A DNA stretch of 64,000 nt, from positions 124,001 through 188,000 of the forward strand of contig NZ_FNYA01000007.1 of NCBI RefSeq assembly GCF_900108955.1, given 5' to 3'. The DNA is from Flavobacterium terrigena (GTDB lineage Bacteria > Bacteroidota > Bacteroidia > Flavobacteriales > Flavobacteriaceae). The notes under the pieces were generated by a model. That model was not told where the DNA came from. It saw nothing but the letters and a program-made list of their open reading frames with translations, and did no database searches. Shown in pieces: positions 45,217-53,717 of the stretch. Made by a program: the position numbers and the translations under genes. Each line of letters opens with the position of its first letter. Position 1 is the stretch's first letter.

Positions 45217-46347
45217 ATGAAAAAACTACAAATGGTTGACTTAAAAAGTCAATACGAAAAAATAAAAGACGAAGTTAACGCTTCAATTCAAGATGTTTTA
45301 GAAAACAATACTTATATAAACGGACCTTTAGTACATCAGTTTCAAGCTAATTTAGAAAAGTATTTAGGTGTAAAACACGTTATTCCTTGTGCAAACGGAA
45401 CTGACGCGCTTCAAATTGCGATGATGGGTTTAGATTTAAAACCTGGTGATGAAGTAATTACTGCCGATTTCACTTTCGCTGCAACAGTAGAAGTGATTGC
45501 TTTATTACAATTGACTCCCGTTTTAGTAGATGTGGATTTGGACAACATGAACATTTCGTTAGACGGAATTAGAAAAGCGATTACTCCAAAAACAAAAGCG
45601 ATTGTTCCAGTACATTTATTTGGTCGTGCCGCTAACATGGATGCGATTATGGAAATTGCTAACGAACATAATCTATACGTAATTGAAGATAATGCTCAAG
45701 CGATTGGTGCGAATTATACCGACAAAAATGGTAAAAAATCTAAAGTTGGAACTATCGGACAAGTAGCTGCAACTTCATTTTTCCCATCTAAAAACTTAGG
45801 TTGTTATGGTGATGGTGGCGCTATTTTCACTAACGATGATAATCTAGCACACATTATTAGAGGAATTGTAAATCACGGAATGTATGAAAGATATCATCAT
45901 GATGTAGTTGGAGTAAATTCGCGTTTAGATAGCATCCAGGCTGGAGTTTTAAAAGCAAAATTACCAAATTTAGACGCATACAACTTAGCAAGAAAAACGG
46001 CTGCAAAAAAATACAATGAAGCGCTTTCTGTGAACAATAACATTGTAGTTCCAAGTTTTGATTTTAATGGTGACGATCACGTATTTCATCAATATGTAAT
46101 TAGAATTACGAATGGAAAACGCGATGCTTTATTAGCACATTTACAAGAAAAAGGAATTCCTTGTGCTATTTATTACCCAATTCCATTACACAGTCAGAAA
46201 GCATATGCTGATGTTCGTTATAAAGAAGAAGATTTCCCAGTAACTAACCAGTTATGTAAAGAAGTTATTGCCTTACCAATGCATACAGAATTAGACGACG
46301 AACAAATTAAATTTATTACGGATACCGTTTTAGAATTTTTAAAATAA
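45217..46347 (+). CDS. DegT/DnrJ/EryC1/StrS family sugar aminotransferase
   Basis: 376 residues. PLP-enzyme pattern with CANGTDALQIAMMGL, DVDLDNMNISLDG, VIEDNAQAIGANY and the Lys-containing SFFPSKNLGCYGDGGAIFT that binds PLP. The C-terminus YPIPLHSQKAY is typical of this family. It transaminates a nucleotide keto-sugar for envelope polysaccharide. galE follows after four bases, supporting an envelope-sugar operon. TACTTTTG at 45186-45193 is a likely -7 element. Confidence 0.92.
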   Translation: MKKLQMVDLKSQYEKIKDEVNASIQDVLENNTYINGPLVHQFQANLEKYLGVKHVIPCANGTDALQIAMMGLDLKPGDEVITADFTFAATVEVIALLQLTPVLVDVDLDNMNISLDGIRKAITPKTKAIVPVHLFGRAANMDAIMEIANEHNLYVIEDNAQAIGANYTDKNGKKSKVGTIGQVAATSFFPSKNLGCYGDGGAIFTNDDNLAHIIRGIVNHGMYERYHHDVVGVNSRLDSIQAGVLKAKLPNLDAYNLARKTAAKKYNEALSVNNNIVVPSFDFNGDDHVFHQYVIRITNGKRDALLAHLQEKGIPCAIYYPIPLHSQKAYADVRYKEEDFPVTNQLCKEVIALPMHTELDDEQIKFITDTVLEFLK

Positions 46348-46351
46348 AAGA

Positions 46352-47365
46352 ATGAAAATAGTAGTTACAGGAGGTTTAGGTTTTATTGGTTCTCATACTG
46401 TCGTAGAATTACAAAACGAAGGTTTTGAAGTTATCGCAATTGACAATTTATCCAATTCTTCTATTGAAGTTTTAGATGGAATTGAGCGCATTTCTGGTAA
46501 AAAACCAATTTTCGAAAATATCGATTTAAGAGAAAAGGCTGCTGTTCAAAATTTCTTTAAAAAACATTCTGATGTTTCTGGAGTGATTCATTTTGCTGCC
46601 AGCAAAGCTGTTGGAGAAAGTGTTGAAAATCCGTTATTATATTACGAAAACAACATCAATGCTTTGGTTTATGTGTTGCAAGAAATGACGCAATTAGAAA
46701 ACTCGAATTTCATTTTTAGTTCTTCTTGTACAGTTTACGGTCAAGCCGAAGTGATGCCGATTACGGAAAACGCTTCTGTGCAACCAGCCATGTCTCCTTA
46801 TGGAAACACGAAGCAAATTGGAGAAGAAATCATTACTGATGTAGCCAAAGTGACGAAAATGAATTCGATACTTTTAAGATATTTTAATCCAATTGGCGCA
46901 CATGAATCGGCTGAAATTGGCGAATTACCTTTAGGAGTTCCTCAGAATTTAGTGCCTTTTATTACACAGACTGCTTTTGGTTTGCGAAAAGAACTTTCGG
47001 TTTACGGAAATGATTATCCAACACCAGACGGAACGGCTATTCGTGATTATATTCATGTAGTTGATTTAGCCAAAGCACACGTAATTGCGATGCAACGTTT
47101 GTTAGACAACAAGAATATTGATAAAGTAGAAACTTTCAATTTAGGAACTGGAACAGGAAGTTCTGTTTTAGAAGTGATACAATCTTTTGAAAAAGTTTCT
47201 GGAGAAAAACTAAATTATAAAATTGTAGGAAGACGTGAAGGTGACATCACCGAAGCTTACGCCAACACTGATAAAGCCAATAACATTTTAGGCTGGAGCG
47301 CCAAACTAAGTTTAGATGAAAGTTTAGCCAGCGCTTGGAAATGGGAACAGAAAATTAGAAGTTAA
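46352..47365 (+). CDS. galE: UDP-glucose 4-epimerase
   Basis: 337 residues. NAD-binding GGLGFIGSHTVVEL at the N-terminus, then the catalytic region SSSCTVYG and the Tyr/Lys pair in SPYGNTKQIGEE. HFAASKAVGESVENPL and YFNPIGAHESAEIGE are GalE signatures. It interconverts UDP-glucose and UDP-galactose. It is tightly coupled to the upstream aminotransferase gene (four-base gap) and 18 bases from the transporter gene downstream. Confidence 0.94.
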   Translation: MKIVVTGGLGFIGSHTVVELQNEGFEVIAIDNLSNSSIEVLDGIERISGKKPIFENIDLREKAAVQNFFKKHSDVSGVIHFAASKAVGESVENPLLYYENNINALVYVLQEMTQLENSNFIFSSSCTVYGQAEVMPITENASVQPAMSPYGNTKQIGEEIITDVAKVTKMNSILLRYFNPIGAHESAEIGELPLGVPQNLVPFITQTAFGLRKELSVYGNDYPTPDGTAIRDYIHVVDLAKAHVIAMQRLLDNKNIDKVETFNLGTGTGSSVLEVIQSFEKVSGEKLNYKIVGRREGDITEAYANTDKANNILGWSAKLSLDESLASAWKWEQKIRS

Positions 47366-47383
47366 TAGTCAAAAATAAAATAA

Positions 47384-48274
47384 ATGCCTAAAAATGTAGA
47401 TGTCAAACTAATACTTTCCATGATAATTGTGGGGTTAGTTTGGGGAACCACATTTTTAGGCATTTCAGTTGCAGTAGAAACCATTCCACCATGGTATTCC
47501 ACAACAATTAGAAATTTTATTGCGGCTTCTATCCTATTCATCATCTTACTTTTTCAAAAAGAATTCAAATGGATTGGTTGGTTGGCTTTTCGACAGCAAT
47601 TAATATTATCTGTTTTGATGATAGTTTTGGCAAATGGTTTTACGACAATTGCCGAACAAACTTTACCTTCTGGTTTAACATCAATTATAAGTGCCATAAA
47701 TCCAGTTGTAATCTTTTTACTAAGTATCTCTTTCCAACTTCAAAAAGCAACCTTAAAAGGATTTATTGGCGTTTTATTAGGGTTTTCAGGTGTGCTTTTT
47801 CTCTTCAAAGATGGCTTAGGCGATATTTTAAATCCAGATTATAAAACTGGTGTAGTATTTTTAAGCATTGCAATTTTAACATGGGGATTAGGCACCATTT
47901 ATTCGAAAAAATTAAGCTATCAACCTAATAATTTAACGCTAAATTTATTTTATCAATTTTTCTTAGCTTCTTTGATACAGATGGTTTTGTCTGTGATAAT
48001 TTATCCAAATTCTGAAATTGAAACCTGGTCAGCAAAAAGTATAGGAGCTGTTGTATATTTAGCTATTTTCGGATCAGTGATAGCCATGTTTTGCTATCAA
48101 TACGCTTTACAAAGAGTTACACCAATACAGGTTTCTATTTTAAGCTATGTCAATACGGTAATTGCAGTTTTCTTAGGTTGGTATTTAAATAACGAAGTAG
48201 TTACCAAAGATTTCATTGTTGCTGTAATTTTAATTATCATTGGTGTCTTTGTGATTAATTATAAGAAGAAATAA
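47384..48274 (+). CDS. EamA/DMT family transporter
   Basis: 296 residues with about ten membrane helices in two EamA repeats, each ending in a GFSGVLFLF-like or IGVFVINYK segment. The first repeat has GLVWGTTFLGISVAVETIPPWY and the second SIAILTWGLGTIYSKKL. Members export metabolites or drugs; the substrate is unknown. It follows galE by 18 bases and precedes the acyl-carrier-like gene by 12 bases. Confidence 0.9.
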   Translation: MPKNVDVKLILSMIIVGLVWGTTFLGISVAVETIPPWYSTTIRNFIAASILFIILLFQKEFKWIGWLAFRQQLILSVLMIVLANGFTTIAEQTLPSGLTSIISAINPVVIFLLSISFQLQKATLKGFIGVLLGFSGVLFLFKDGLGDILNPDYKTGVVFLSIAILTWGLGTIYSKKLSYQPNNLTLNLFYQFFLASLIQMVLSVIIYPNSEIETWSAKSIGAVVYLAIFGSVIAMFCYQYALQRVTPIQVSILSYVNTVIAVFLGWYLNNEVVTKDFIVAVILIIIGVFVINYKKK

Positions 48275-48286
48275 ATTCTTAAAGAA

Positions 48287-48952
48287 ATGAAACAATTTAA
48301 ACTTAACAATGTAGATTCTGAAGACATAGAAGACGCAATTATTAAAATTGAAAAGTCATTTAATATAAAGTTTGAAGTAAACGAATTGTCTCAAGTAAAA
48401 ACATTTGGAGAATTATCAGATGCAATTATCGATAAAATTCAACTTGAAAATATAGAAAGCTGCACCACACAACAAGCTTTTTATAAAATTAGAAAAGCAA
48501 TATCAGAATTATTTTATATCGAAAACATCAAACCTGAAACTAAACTTGTAGAAATTTTTCCTAGAAAAAATAGAAGAAAAGACATTAAAAAATTTGAAAA
48601 AACATTAGGATTTAAAACTGATATTTTAAACCCAAAAACAATTATTTCTATAACTTTAACTTTGTTTACAATAGCTTCTTTGATTTATATTTTTTTCAAT
48701 TGGAAAATGGGTTTATTAGGAATAATTACATCAATATTTGGACTTAAAATTGCAAATATTTTTGGAAAAGAATTCCATCTGAAAACTATTGGGGAATTAT
48801 CTAAAAAAATAACCAAAGAGAATTATTTAAACTCAAGAAGAGATTCAAATTCATTTAATAAAAAAGAAATTGAATCTATAATTATTGAATTATTTTGTGA
48901 ATATACTGCTATCAAAAAACACGAACTCACAAGAGAATCTACATTTGTATAA
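48287..48952 (+). CDS. Membrane protein assembled from acyl-carrier-like segments
   Basis: 221 residues. The N-terminal part (NVDSEDIEDAIIKIEKSFNI ... VKTFGELSDAIIDKI) reads like helices II and III of an acyl carrier protein and keeps a DS pair where the phosphopantetheine Ser would lie. The middle (AFYKIRKAISELFYIENIKP ... ETKLVEIFPRKNRR) resembles helices I and II. Two membrane helices (near 110-150) come next, then KTIGELSKKI (helix III-like). The end (KEIESIIIELF...ELTRESTFV) is a helix I-like piece stopping just before the DxS site. No known function; see findings. Confidence 0.6.
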   Translation: MKQFKLNNVDSEDIEDAIIKIEKSFNIKFEVNELSQVKTFGELSDAIIDKIQLENIESCTTQQAFYKIRKAISELFYIENIKPETKLVEIFPRKNRRKDIKKFEKTLGFKTDILNPKTIISITLTLFTIASLIYIFFNWKMGLLGIITSIFGLKIANIFGKEFHLKTIGELSKKITKENYLNSRRDSNSFNKKEIESIIIELFCEYTAIKKHELTRESTFV

Positions 48953-48954
48953 AC

Positions 48955-48988
48955 AAAAAAAATCCCAACTTTCATTGGGATTCCTTTT
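48955..48988 (-). terminator. Terminator of the second small lipoprotein gene
   Basis: AATCCCAA / TTGGGATT stem with an A run on the plus-strand left, so it ends the minus-strand transcript; it may also stop the plus-strand gene. Confidence 0.8.
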
Positions 48989-49031
48989 CAAAGAATTACT
49001 TTTTAGAAGCTTCTTTCAATTTTTGCGCAGC

Positions 49032-49247
49032 TTAATCTAATTTCTCAGCACTTTTCTCAAGAGCTTCTCCAGCTTTTGCTTGAGTAGAATCAACTGCTTT
49101 GTCTAATTTTGCAGCAGCAGTGTCAATCACTTCTTCTGTTTTAACTTCCAAAGAATCTACTTTGTTTTCTAATTCGTCTTTCTTTTTGCCATCGCAAGAA
49201 ACTAAGACTGCAGCAACGAATGCTAAACCTAAAATTGCTTTTTTCAT
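49032..49247 (-). CDS. Small helical lipoprotein, possibly shortened by a nonsense codon
   Basis: 71 residues. Lipobox AAVLVSC, nearly the same signal as the lipoprotein at 40914-41135 (KKAILGLAFVAAVLVSC). The mature part is a Lys/Glu/Ala helix (EEVIDTAAAKLDKAVDSTQ...). The frame stays open after the TAA at 49032-49034 for eleven more codons (AAQKLKEASKK) to a second stop at 48996-48998. The helix pattern continues across it, so the current stop may be a recent nonsense mutation (GAA to TAA). Function unknown. Confidence 0.75.
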   Translation of the reverse strand: MKKAILGLAFVAAVLVSCDGKKKDELENKVDSLEVKTEEVIDTAAAKLDKAVDSTQAKAGEALEKSAEKLD

Positions 49248-49300
49248 TTTGGTTGTGATTTAAATAAGTTAATTAATTTTTGAACTTATAATTCGATATT

Positions 49301-49314
49301 CAAATTGCGTGCCA
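49301..49314 (-). promoter_or_regulatory. Sigma-54-like site upstream of the second small lipoprotein
   Basis: Minus strand TGGCACG-caat-TTG preceded by CTT, about 53 bases before the start codon at 49247. Same core word and spacing as the site at 41256-41269. Confidence 0.55.
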
Positions 49315-49320
49315 AAGAAT

Positions 49321-50106
49321 TTATACTTTTCCTAAAGTATATAATTGTTCCATTGTAGGGGTTTTACTACCACCAGCGGGTTCTAATGTTATACCGAAAG
49401 CTTCCGCTCCGACTGTTGCATCAACTTCAATTAAATATTTCATTTTATCTGCTGCATTGTCAATTAAACCAATACTTGTTGGTGTTAACACAGGAGCTAA
49501 TTTTAATGACCAAACTTGGTAAACCATTCCATCTGGAGGCGTTGGTAAACTAGAAGCGTCAATAAAAACTTTATTCGTTTTATTATTCCAATATACTTTT
49601 GCAGAAGAAGTTGGTGAAATCGCTTGTCCTGCTAATTTTACCACAATATTATTTTCATCTTTTAATACCGTATAAGACGTATTAATTTGATTGTTTAATT
49701 TTTCTTTTGCTGAAACCGTTTGTTCTAATGTTTGTTTTTCGTTTAACAAACCGTCAATCTCACCTAAATTATTTTGTTGTAAATTATATAAATAGCCACA
49801 ACCTAGCAAGAAAACAGCTGCAGCAGTCCAACCAATATATTGACTTAAGTTCAATTTCGGTTTCAGTTGAATAACATCCTTATCTAAATCTAATTTCTGT
49901 TTGATTCTACTATAATTTTCAGCAGATAAAGTTGGTGCAAAACTAGACGACAAAGCGATAACAGATTTCTCAATAGAAACTATTTCATTTTTTACATCGA
50001 CATCTTCAGAAGCTATTTTAGCAATTTCTGCTGTTTCTTTTTCAGATAATAATCCGAAAACATACAGTTCTAAATTACCAGATTCTATTAATTCTTTATT
50101 TTTCAT
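49321..50106 (-). CDS. RskA-like anti-sigma factor
   Basis: 261 residues. A cytoplasmic N-terminal helical domain (ESGNLELYVFGLLSEKETAE), a single membrane helix (YIGWTAAAVFLLGCGYLYNL) and an RskA-type C-terminal domain (GQAISPTSSAKVYWNNKTNKVF ... PPDGMVYQVWSLK ... AFGITLEPAGGS). No Cys/His zinc site is present. It should hold its sigma factor inactive at the membrane until a signal arrives. The sigma gene ends two bases upstream, which makes the pair clear. Confidence 0.88.
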   Translation of the reverse strand: MKNKELIESGNLELYVFGLLSEKETAEIAKIASEDVDVKNEIVSIEKSVIALSSSFAPTLSAENYSRIKQKLDLDKDVIQLKPKLNLSQYIGWTAAAVFLLGCGYLYNLQQNNLGEIDGLLNEKQTLEQTVSAKEKLNNQINTSYTVLKDENNIVVKLAGQAISPTSSAKVYWNNKTNKVFIDASSLPTPPDGMVYQVWSLKLAPVLTPTSIGLIDNAADKMKYLIEVDATVGAEAFGITLEPAGGSKTPTMEQLYTLGKV

Positions 50107-50108
50107 AT

Positions 50109-50639
50109 CTATACTTGTAGGTAAGTTCTTAAATCGTTAATACAAGTTCTATTTAAAGTTTTCACGGTTCCTAGTGGCATCTCTAATTCTTCAGATGTTT
50201 CGGCCTGTGTGTAACCTTTAAAAAATAACAAATCTATGATTTGAATACATTTGGGTTTTAATTTTTTGATAAACTCGCTAACTCCAATAATGTCTATCTT
50301 ATTCATAAACTTATTCTCGTTATCTATTATACCTACGAAATTATCTAACTCTTGGTTTTTTAATGACTTATTATATCCCTTAGAGCGCATTTTATCTATG
50401 GTTGTGTTTCTGGTGATATTCAACATCCAAGTATACAATCTTCCTTTATCAGTATTATATGTATCAATGTTTTTCCAAATTTTCACAAATACATCTTGTA
50501 AAACATCTTCGGCTTCTTCCCTATTCTTAATTAAGTTAGAAATAACTGCAAATAAACTTTTTGAATACATATTGTATAAATAAGTATATGCCTTACCGTC
50601 TTTCTTTTCAATAAGACTTAAAACTTCTTCTTGACTCAT
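50109..50639 (-). CDS. ECF sigma factor, SigK-like
   Basis: 176 residues. Region 2 (YLYNMYSKSLFAVISNLIKN, EEAEDVLQDVFVKIWKNI, RLYTWMLNITRNTTIDKMRS) and region 4 (FKGYTQAETSEELEMPLGTVKTLNR) are clear. It pairs with the RskA-like protein two bases downstream, as SigK-RskA pairs do. It faces a divergent target gene whose promoter matches that of the nearby DUF4331 gene, so those are likely its regulon. A weak vegetative promoter lies at 50663-50696. Confidence 0.92.
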   Translation of the reverse strand: MSQEEVLSLIEKKDGKAYTYLYNMYSKSLFAVISNLIKNREEAEDVLQDVFVKIWKNIDTYNTDKGRLYTWMLNITRNTTIDKMRSKGYNKSLKNQELDNFVGIIDNENKFMNKIDIIGVSEFIKKLKPKCIQIIDLLFFKGYTQAETSEELEMPLGTVKTLNRTCINDLRTYLQV

Positions 50640-50662
50640 AGATTATTTTTTTATCGTTCTTA

Positions 50663-50696
50663 CAAATCTAGATAAAAATATCCTAAAAAAACTCAA
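50663..50696 (-). promoter_or_regulatory. Possible vegetative promoter of the sigma/anti-sigma operon
   Basis: Minus strand TTG (50696-50694), 23-base spacer, TAGATTTG (50670-50663). The spacing is at the long end of the accepted range. Confidence 0.45.
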
Positions 50697-50766
50697 GTTG
50701 TAAATAATAACTAATTTATAAAAAATGTTTAACAATTGTTCAACGAAGAAAGTAGACATATTTTAA

Positions 50767-50792
50767 AACCACGACTCTTTTTTTATCGTAAA
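50767..50792 (+). promoter_or_regulatory. ECF promoter, DUF4331 regulon site 1
   Basis: AACC (50767-50770), 16-base spacer, CGTAAA (50787-50792). The preceding bases TTTTAAAACC are the same ten as at 52431-52440. It drives the secreted protein at 50815. Confidence 0.8.
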
Positions 50793-50814
50793 TGTGAGTA
50801 ATAAATCCCTAAAA

Positions 50815-52287
50815 ATGAAACCGGAAATGAAAAAATTATTATTATTGACTGCCTTCTTTACCATTAATTTTATAAATGCTCAAGTTGGAATTGGCACAAC
50901 TATTATAGAAAATGGCGTAGAATTACAAATTGAAAGTAACAACAGAGGTTTATTGATACCGAGAGTAGTATTAACCTCAACATCAATAGCTGCGCCAGTT
51001 GGACCAACACCAATTGCAACAGGTATTTTAATTTACAACACAGCAACTGCTGGTACTGGTATAACTTCAGTAACACCAGGATTTTACTATTGGTCAGGCA
51101 CCGAATGGATAGCTTTAAAAGCTACAGCAGGTCAAAACTGGAGTTTGACTGGAAATGCTGGAACTTCTCCTGGAACCCAATATTTAGGAACTTCCGATAA
51201 TCAGAATTTCCAAATAAAAACAAACAACACATTAAGGATGACGGTTGAAAATGACGGTCAAGTAATTGTAGGAACTGGAACTGCACAAGCAAATACATTA
51301 ACTACAATAAATGCTGGAGCAACACAAATTGGATTATTTGTAAATAGTTCCAATTCGGCAAGAACCATTCGTGCTTTAAATGCTACAAACACCATGTTTG
51401 TTATTGATGGCGGAAACTTAGATGCCAATGGCGGAAGAGGTGTTATTGGAATTAGTGCCAATTTAGCCGCAAATGCAACTTCTACTGTAATGGGTGTTCT
51501 TGGTGTTGCTGGAAGAACAACATTTACAGAATTACCTGGAGAATCAATAGGAACTTCCGGACAAGGAACAACTGGAATTTTTGCAAGAGGTGTTGGAAAA
51601 GGGACTGGAGTTGATTATAATGCAGGATATTTTGAATACGATCAAGACGATAATTTATCAACAAGCAATGGCCCATTTGCAAGAATAGCAGGTAAAGATG
51701 TTGACTATTTTACTGGTGGAACAGCTGCAAGAAGAGATGTAACATATGGTGGTTATTTTGACGCGAATACTTCAACAACAGATTTTGTTTTTGTTGGAGC
51801 TAGAAATAATGGAACTTCTTACAAAGTTTTAGGTGGTGGTTCAGTATCAACCATGGTGAAAGATGACGAAGGAAATAACAGAATTTTACACGCAACAGAA
51901 ACTCCAGAAATTTTATTTGAAGATTTTGGAACTGGGAAATTAGCAAATGGTGAAGCTTATATTTCAATTGACAAACTATTGAGTAAGCACATCTACATGG
52001 ATGAAAAACATCCTATGAAAGTTTTTATTCAATTAGAAGGAGATTGCAATGGTGTATTTGTAACTGAGAAAACTTTAGAAGGTTTTAAAGTTAAAGAATT
52101 AGCTAAAGGAAAATCAAATGTGGCTTTTTCATGGAATTTAGTTGCAAACAGGGCAGATGTTGTAAATAAAAACGGAAAAGTTGAATCTAAACATGTAGAT
52201 GTTCGTTTTCCAATTGGTCCAAATAAATTAGATACTGAAAAACAAGTGGAGAAAAAATATGAAATTAATGAAAGAGAGTTAAAATAG
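50815..52287 (+). CDS. Secreted protein with GIGT/GLLIPRV N-terminus, unknown
   Basis: 490 residues from the ATG at 50815, or 486 from 50827 (KKLLLLTAFFTINFINAQ signal). A GTG at 50794 is excluded because it lies at the predicted transcription start. After the signal come VGIGTTIIENGVELQIES and GLLIPRVVLTS, and a Gly/Thr-rich middle. The GLLIPRV block is seen in many Bacteroidetes surface proteins of unknown role. No type IX sorting tail is seen. It is directly controlled, by inference, by the divergent SigK-like factor. Confidence 0.75.
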   Translation: MKPEMKKLLLLTAFFTINFINAQVGIGTTIIENGVELQIESNNRGLLIPRVVLTSTSIAAPVGPTPIATGILIYNTATAGTGITSVTPGFYYWSGTEWIALKATAGQNWSLTGNAGTSPGTQYLGTSDNQNFQIKTNNTLRMTVENDGQVIVGTGTAQANTLTTINAGATQIGLFVNSSNSARTIRALNATNTMFVIDGGNLDANGGRGVIGISANLAANATSTVMGVLGVAGRTTFTELPGESIGTSGQGTTGIFARGVGKGTGVDYNAGYFEYDQDDNLSTSNGPFARIAGKDVDYFTGGTAARRDVTYGGYFDANTSTTDFVFVGARNNGTSYKVLGGGSVSTMVKDDEGNNRILHATETPEILFEDFGTGKLANGEAYISIDKLLSKHIYMDEKHPMKVFIQLEGDCNGVFVTEKTLEGFKVKELAKGKSNVAFSWNLVANRADVVNKNGKVESKHVDVRFPIGPNKLDTEKQVEKKYEINERELK

Positions 52288-52304
52288 TTTTGTTTTTTTT
52301 AGTT

Positions 52305-52343
52305 GAAATCTCGTTAGGTGCAAACTTGACGAGATTTCTTTTT
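52305..52343 (+). terminator. Terminator after the secreted protein
   Basis: Stem GAAATCTCGT / ACGAGATTTC, then a T run. The upstream flank and stem match the terminator at 57327-57365. Confidence 0.85.
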
Positions 52344-52436
52344 AAAAATACTTTTAAATAATCTAAAGTAAGTAATTAAAAAAACATAAAGAAGCCTGTG
52401 AAAACAATACTTTTTAAAATAATTAACATTTTTTAA

Positions 52437-52462
52437 AACCAAGAGCAAACTTTTTCCGTAAG
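52437..52462 (+). promoter_or_regulatory. ECF promoter, DUF4331 regulon site 2
   Basis: AACC (52437-52440), 16-base spacer, CGTA (52457-52460) followed by AG. Same words, flanks and spacing as site 1. It precedes the DUF4331 start by about 30 bases. Confidence 0.8.
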
Positions 52463-52491
52463 TGTAAGGGTAATCAATAAACATAAACAAA

Positions 52492-53139
52492 ATGAAAAAA
52501 TCAAAATTGTATGTAAGCCTTTCGTTAGTAGCGATAACAGGTTTATTATTAGTAGCGGCAGATCACATAGATTCGCCAGGTGTTTCAAACACCGGAAATG
52601 ACATTACAGATGTATATGCGTTTCAAGGTTCAAACACAAACAACTTAGTATTTGTTGTAAACACACAAGGGTTACTTACTCCAGGAACAACAGGAGCTGC
52701 AACATTTAAAGAAAATGTACTTACAGAAATTAACATTGACAACAATGGTGATAATGTAGAAGACTTAGTAATTCAAGCCATTAAAAGAGGTAGCAAAATG
52801 TACTTTTTCGGACCAGTTGCTCCAGGAACTCCAGGAACAAGTAGTACGATTAAAACAGGAAACGCAGCAGGTTCTGTAGAAATTTCTCAATACGGAAGCG
52901 CAGCAATAACTTCAACTTCTGGTGGAATGAAATTTTTCGCTGGACCAAGAGACGATCCATTTTTCTTTGACTTAGGACAATACCAAGCTGTATTAGGTGG
53001 AGCATCAGGATTTAACAACCCTGGAACAGACACTTTTGCTGGAACGAATGTATTATCAACTGTAATTGAAGTTCCAAAATCGATGTTAGGATCAAGCTCT
53101 TCAATTAACGTTTGGGCTGAAACGAAACAAAAACAATAA
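52492..53139 (+). CDS. DUF4331 protein, N-terminal-type half
   Basis: 215 residues. A signal segment (YVSLSLVAITGLLLVAA) is followed by DHIDSPGVSNTGNDITDVYAFQ, then EINIDNNGDNVEDLVIQAI and FAGPRDDPFFFDLGQYQ, which are the conserved N-terminal blocks of DUF4331. The second half of that family is missing here and is found in the next gene. Export to the periplasm or cell surface is inferred. Function unknown. It follows the ECF promoter at 52437. Confidence 0.85.
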   Translation: MKKSKLYVSLSLVAITGLLLVAADHIDSPGVSNTGNDITDVYAFQGSNTNNLVFVVNTQGLLTPGTTGAATFKENVLTEINIDNNGDNVEDLVIQAIKRGSKMYFFGPVAPGTPGTSSTIKTGNAAGSVEISQYGSAAITSTSGGMKFFAGPRDDPFFFDLGQYQAVLGGASGFNNPGTDTFAGTNVLSTVIEVPKSMLGSSSSINVWAETKQKQ

Positions 53140-53160
53140 TTAATTTTAAATCGAAACAAG

Positions 53161-53709
53161 ATGAAAATAAATGCTATAAAATTTCTGACATTATCAATCC
53201 TTACAGCTACTACATTCGTAAGTTGTAATAATGATGACACTATGACTGCTGACGAACAAACAGATTTCTCAGGAACATACGTACAAAAAGATCAAATGGG
53301 TCGTCCTGCAATAAACACTGTATTTATTGCTTCTGGTGCACCAAAAGATGCTTTCAACACAACCACTCCATCTGCAATGGGTGCAAATTATCAATCTGTA
53401 TTTCAATCAAGATTATTAGCTTTAAATCCTGGTTATACAACGAATGCGTTAGGACAAACAGCAACTCAATTAACAACTTTATTAGCTACAGACGTTATAG
53501 GTGTTTCAAAAACTGGAACAACAACATTTTTTGACGGAACAAATATATTAACAGGAAGAACTTTAGCAGACGACGTTATCGATGTGGAATTATTACTAAT
53601 TTTTGGAGGTCCAACAGGAGGTTCAAATACAGGTTTAACTTCTGACCACGTGGATGCAAATGATAAACCATTTTTAACTTCATTCCCATACTTAGCAACT
53701 GCTTGGTAA
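53161..53709 (+). CDS. DUF4331 protein, C-terminal-type half, lipoprotein
   Basis: 182 residues. Own lipoprotein signal with lipobox TTFVSC. QMGRPAINTVFI, then LATDVIGVS, LTGRTLADDVIDVELLLIFGG and DHVDANDKPFLTSFPYLATAW are the C-terminal DUF4331 blocks. It is 21 bases after the first half. Because both parts have separate signal peptides, this is a stable split into two proteins, not a frameshift. A strong terminator follows. Confidence 0.85.
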   Translation: MKINAIKFLTLSILTATTFVSCNNDDTMTADEQTDFSGTYVQKDQMGRPAINTVFIASGAPKDAFNTTTPSAMGANYQSVFQSRLLALNPGYTTNALGQTATQLTTLLATDVIGVSKTGTTTFFDGTNILTGRTLADDVIDVELLLIFGGPTGGSNTGLTSDHVDANDKPFLTSFPYLATAW

Positions 53710-53717
53710 ATTATTTT

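Noticed and set aside
50815..52287. Phage tail-fibre gene
   Set aside because: The Gly/Thr-rich style resembles tail fibres, but the protein has a signal peptide and no phage genes are near. The promoter ties it to the ECF pair.
52492..53709. Frameshifted DUF4331 pseudogene
   Set aside because: Each half has its own start and export signal, so they are two genes.
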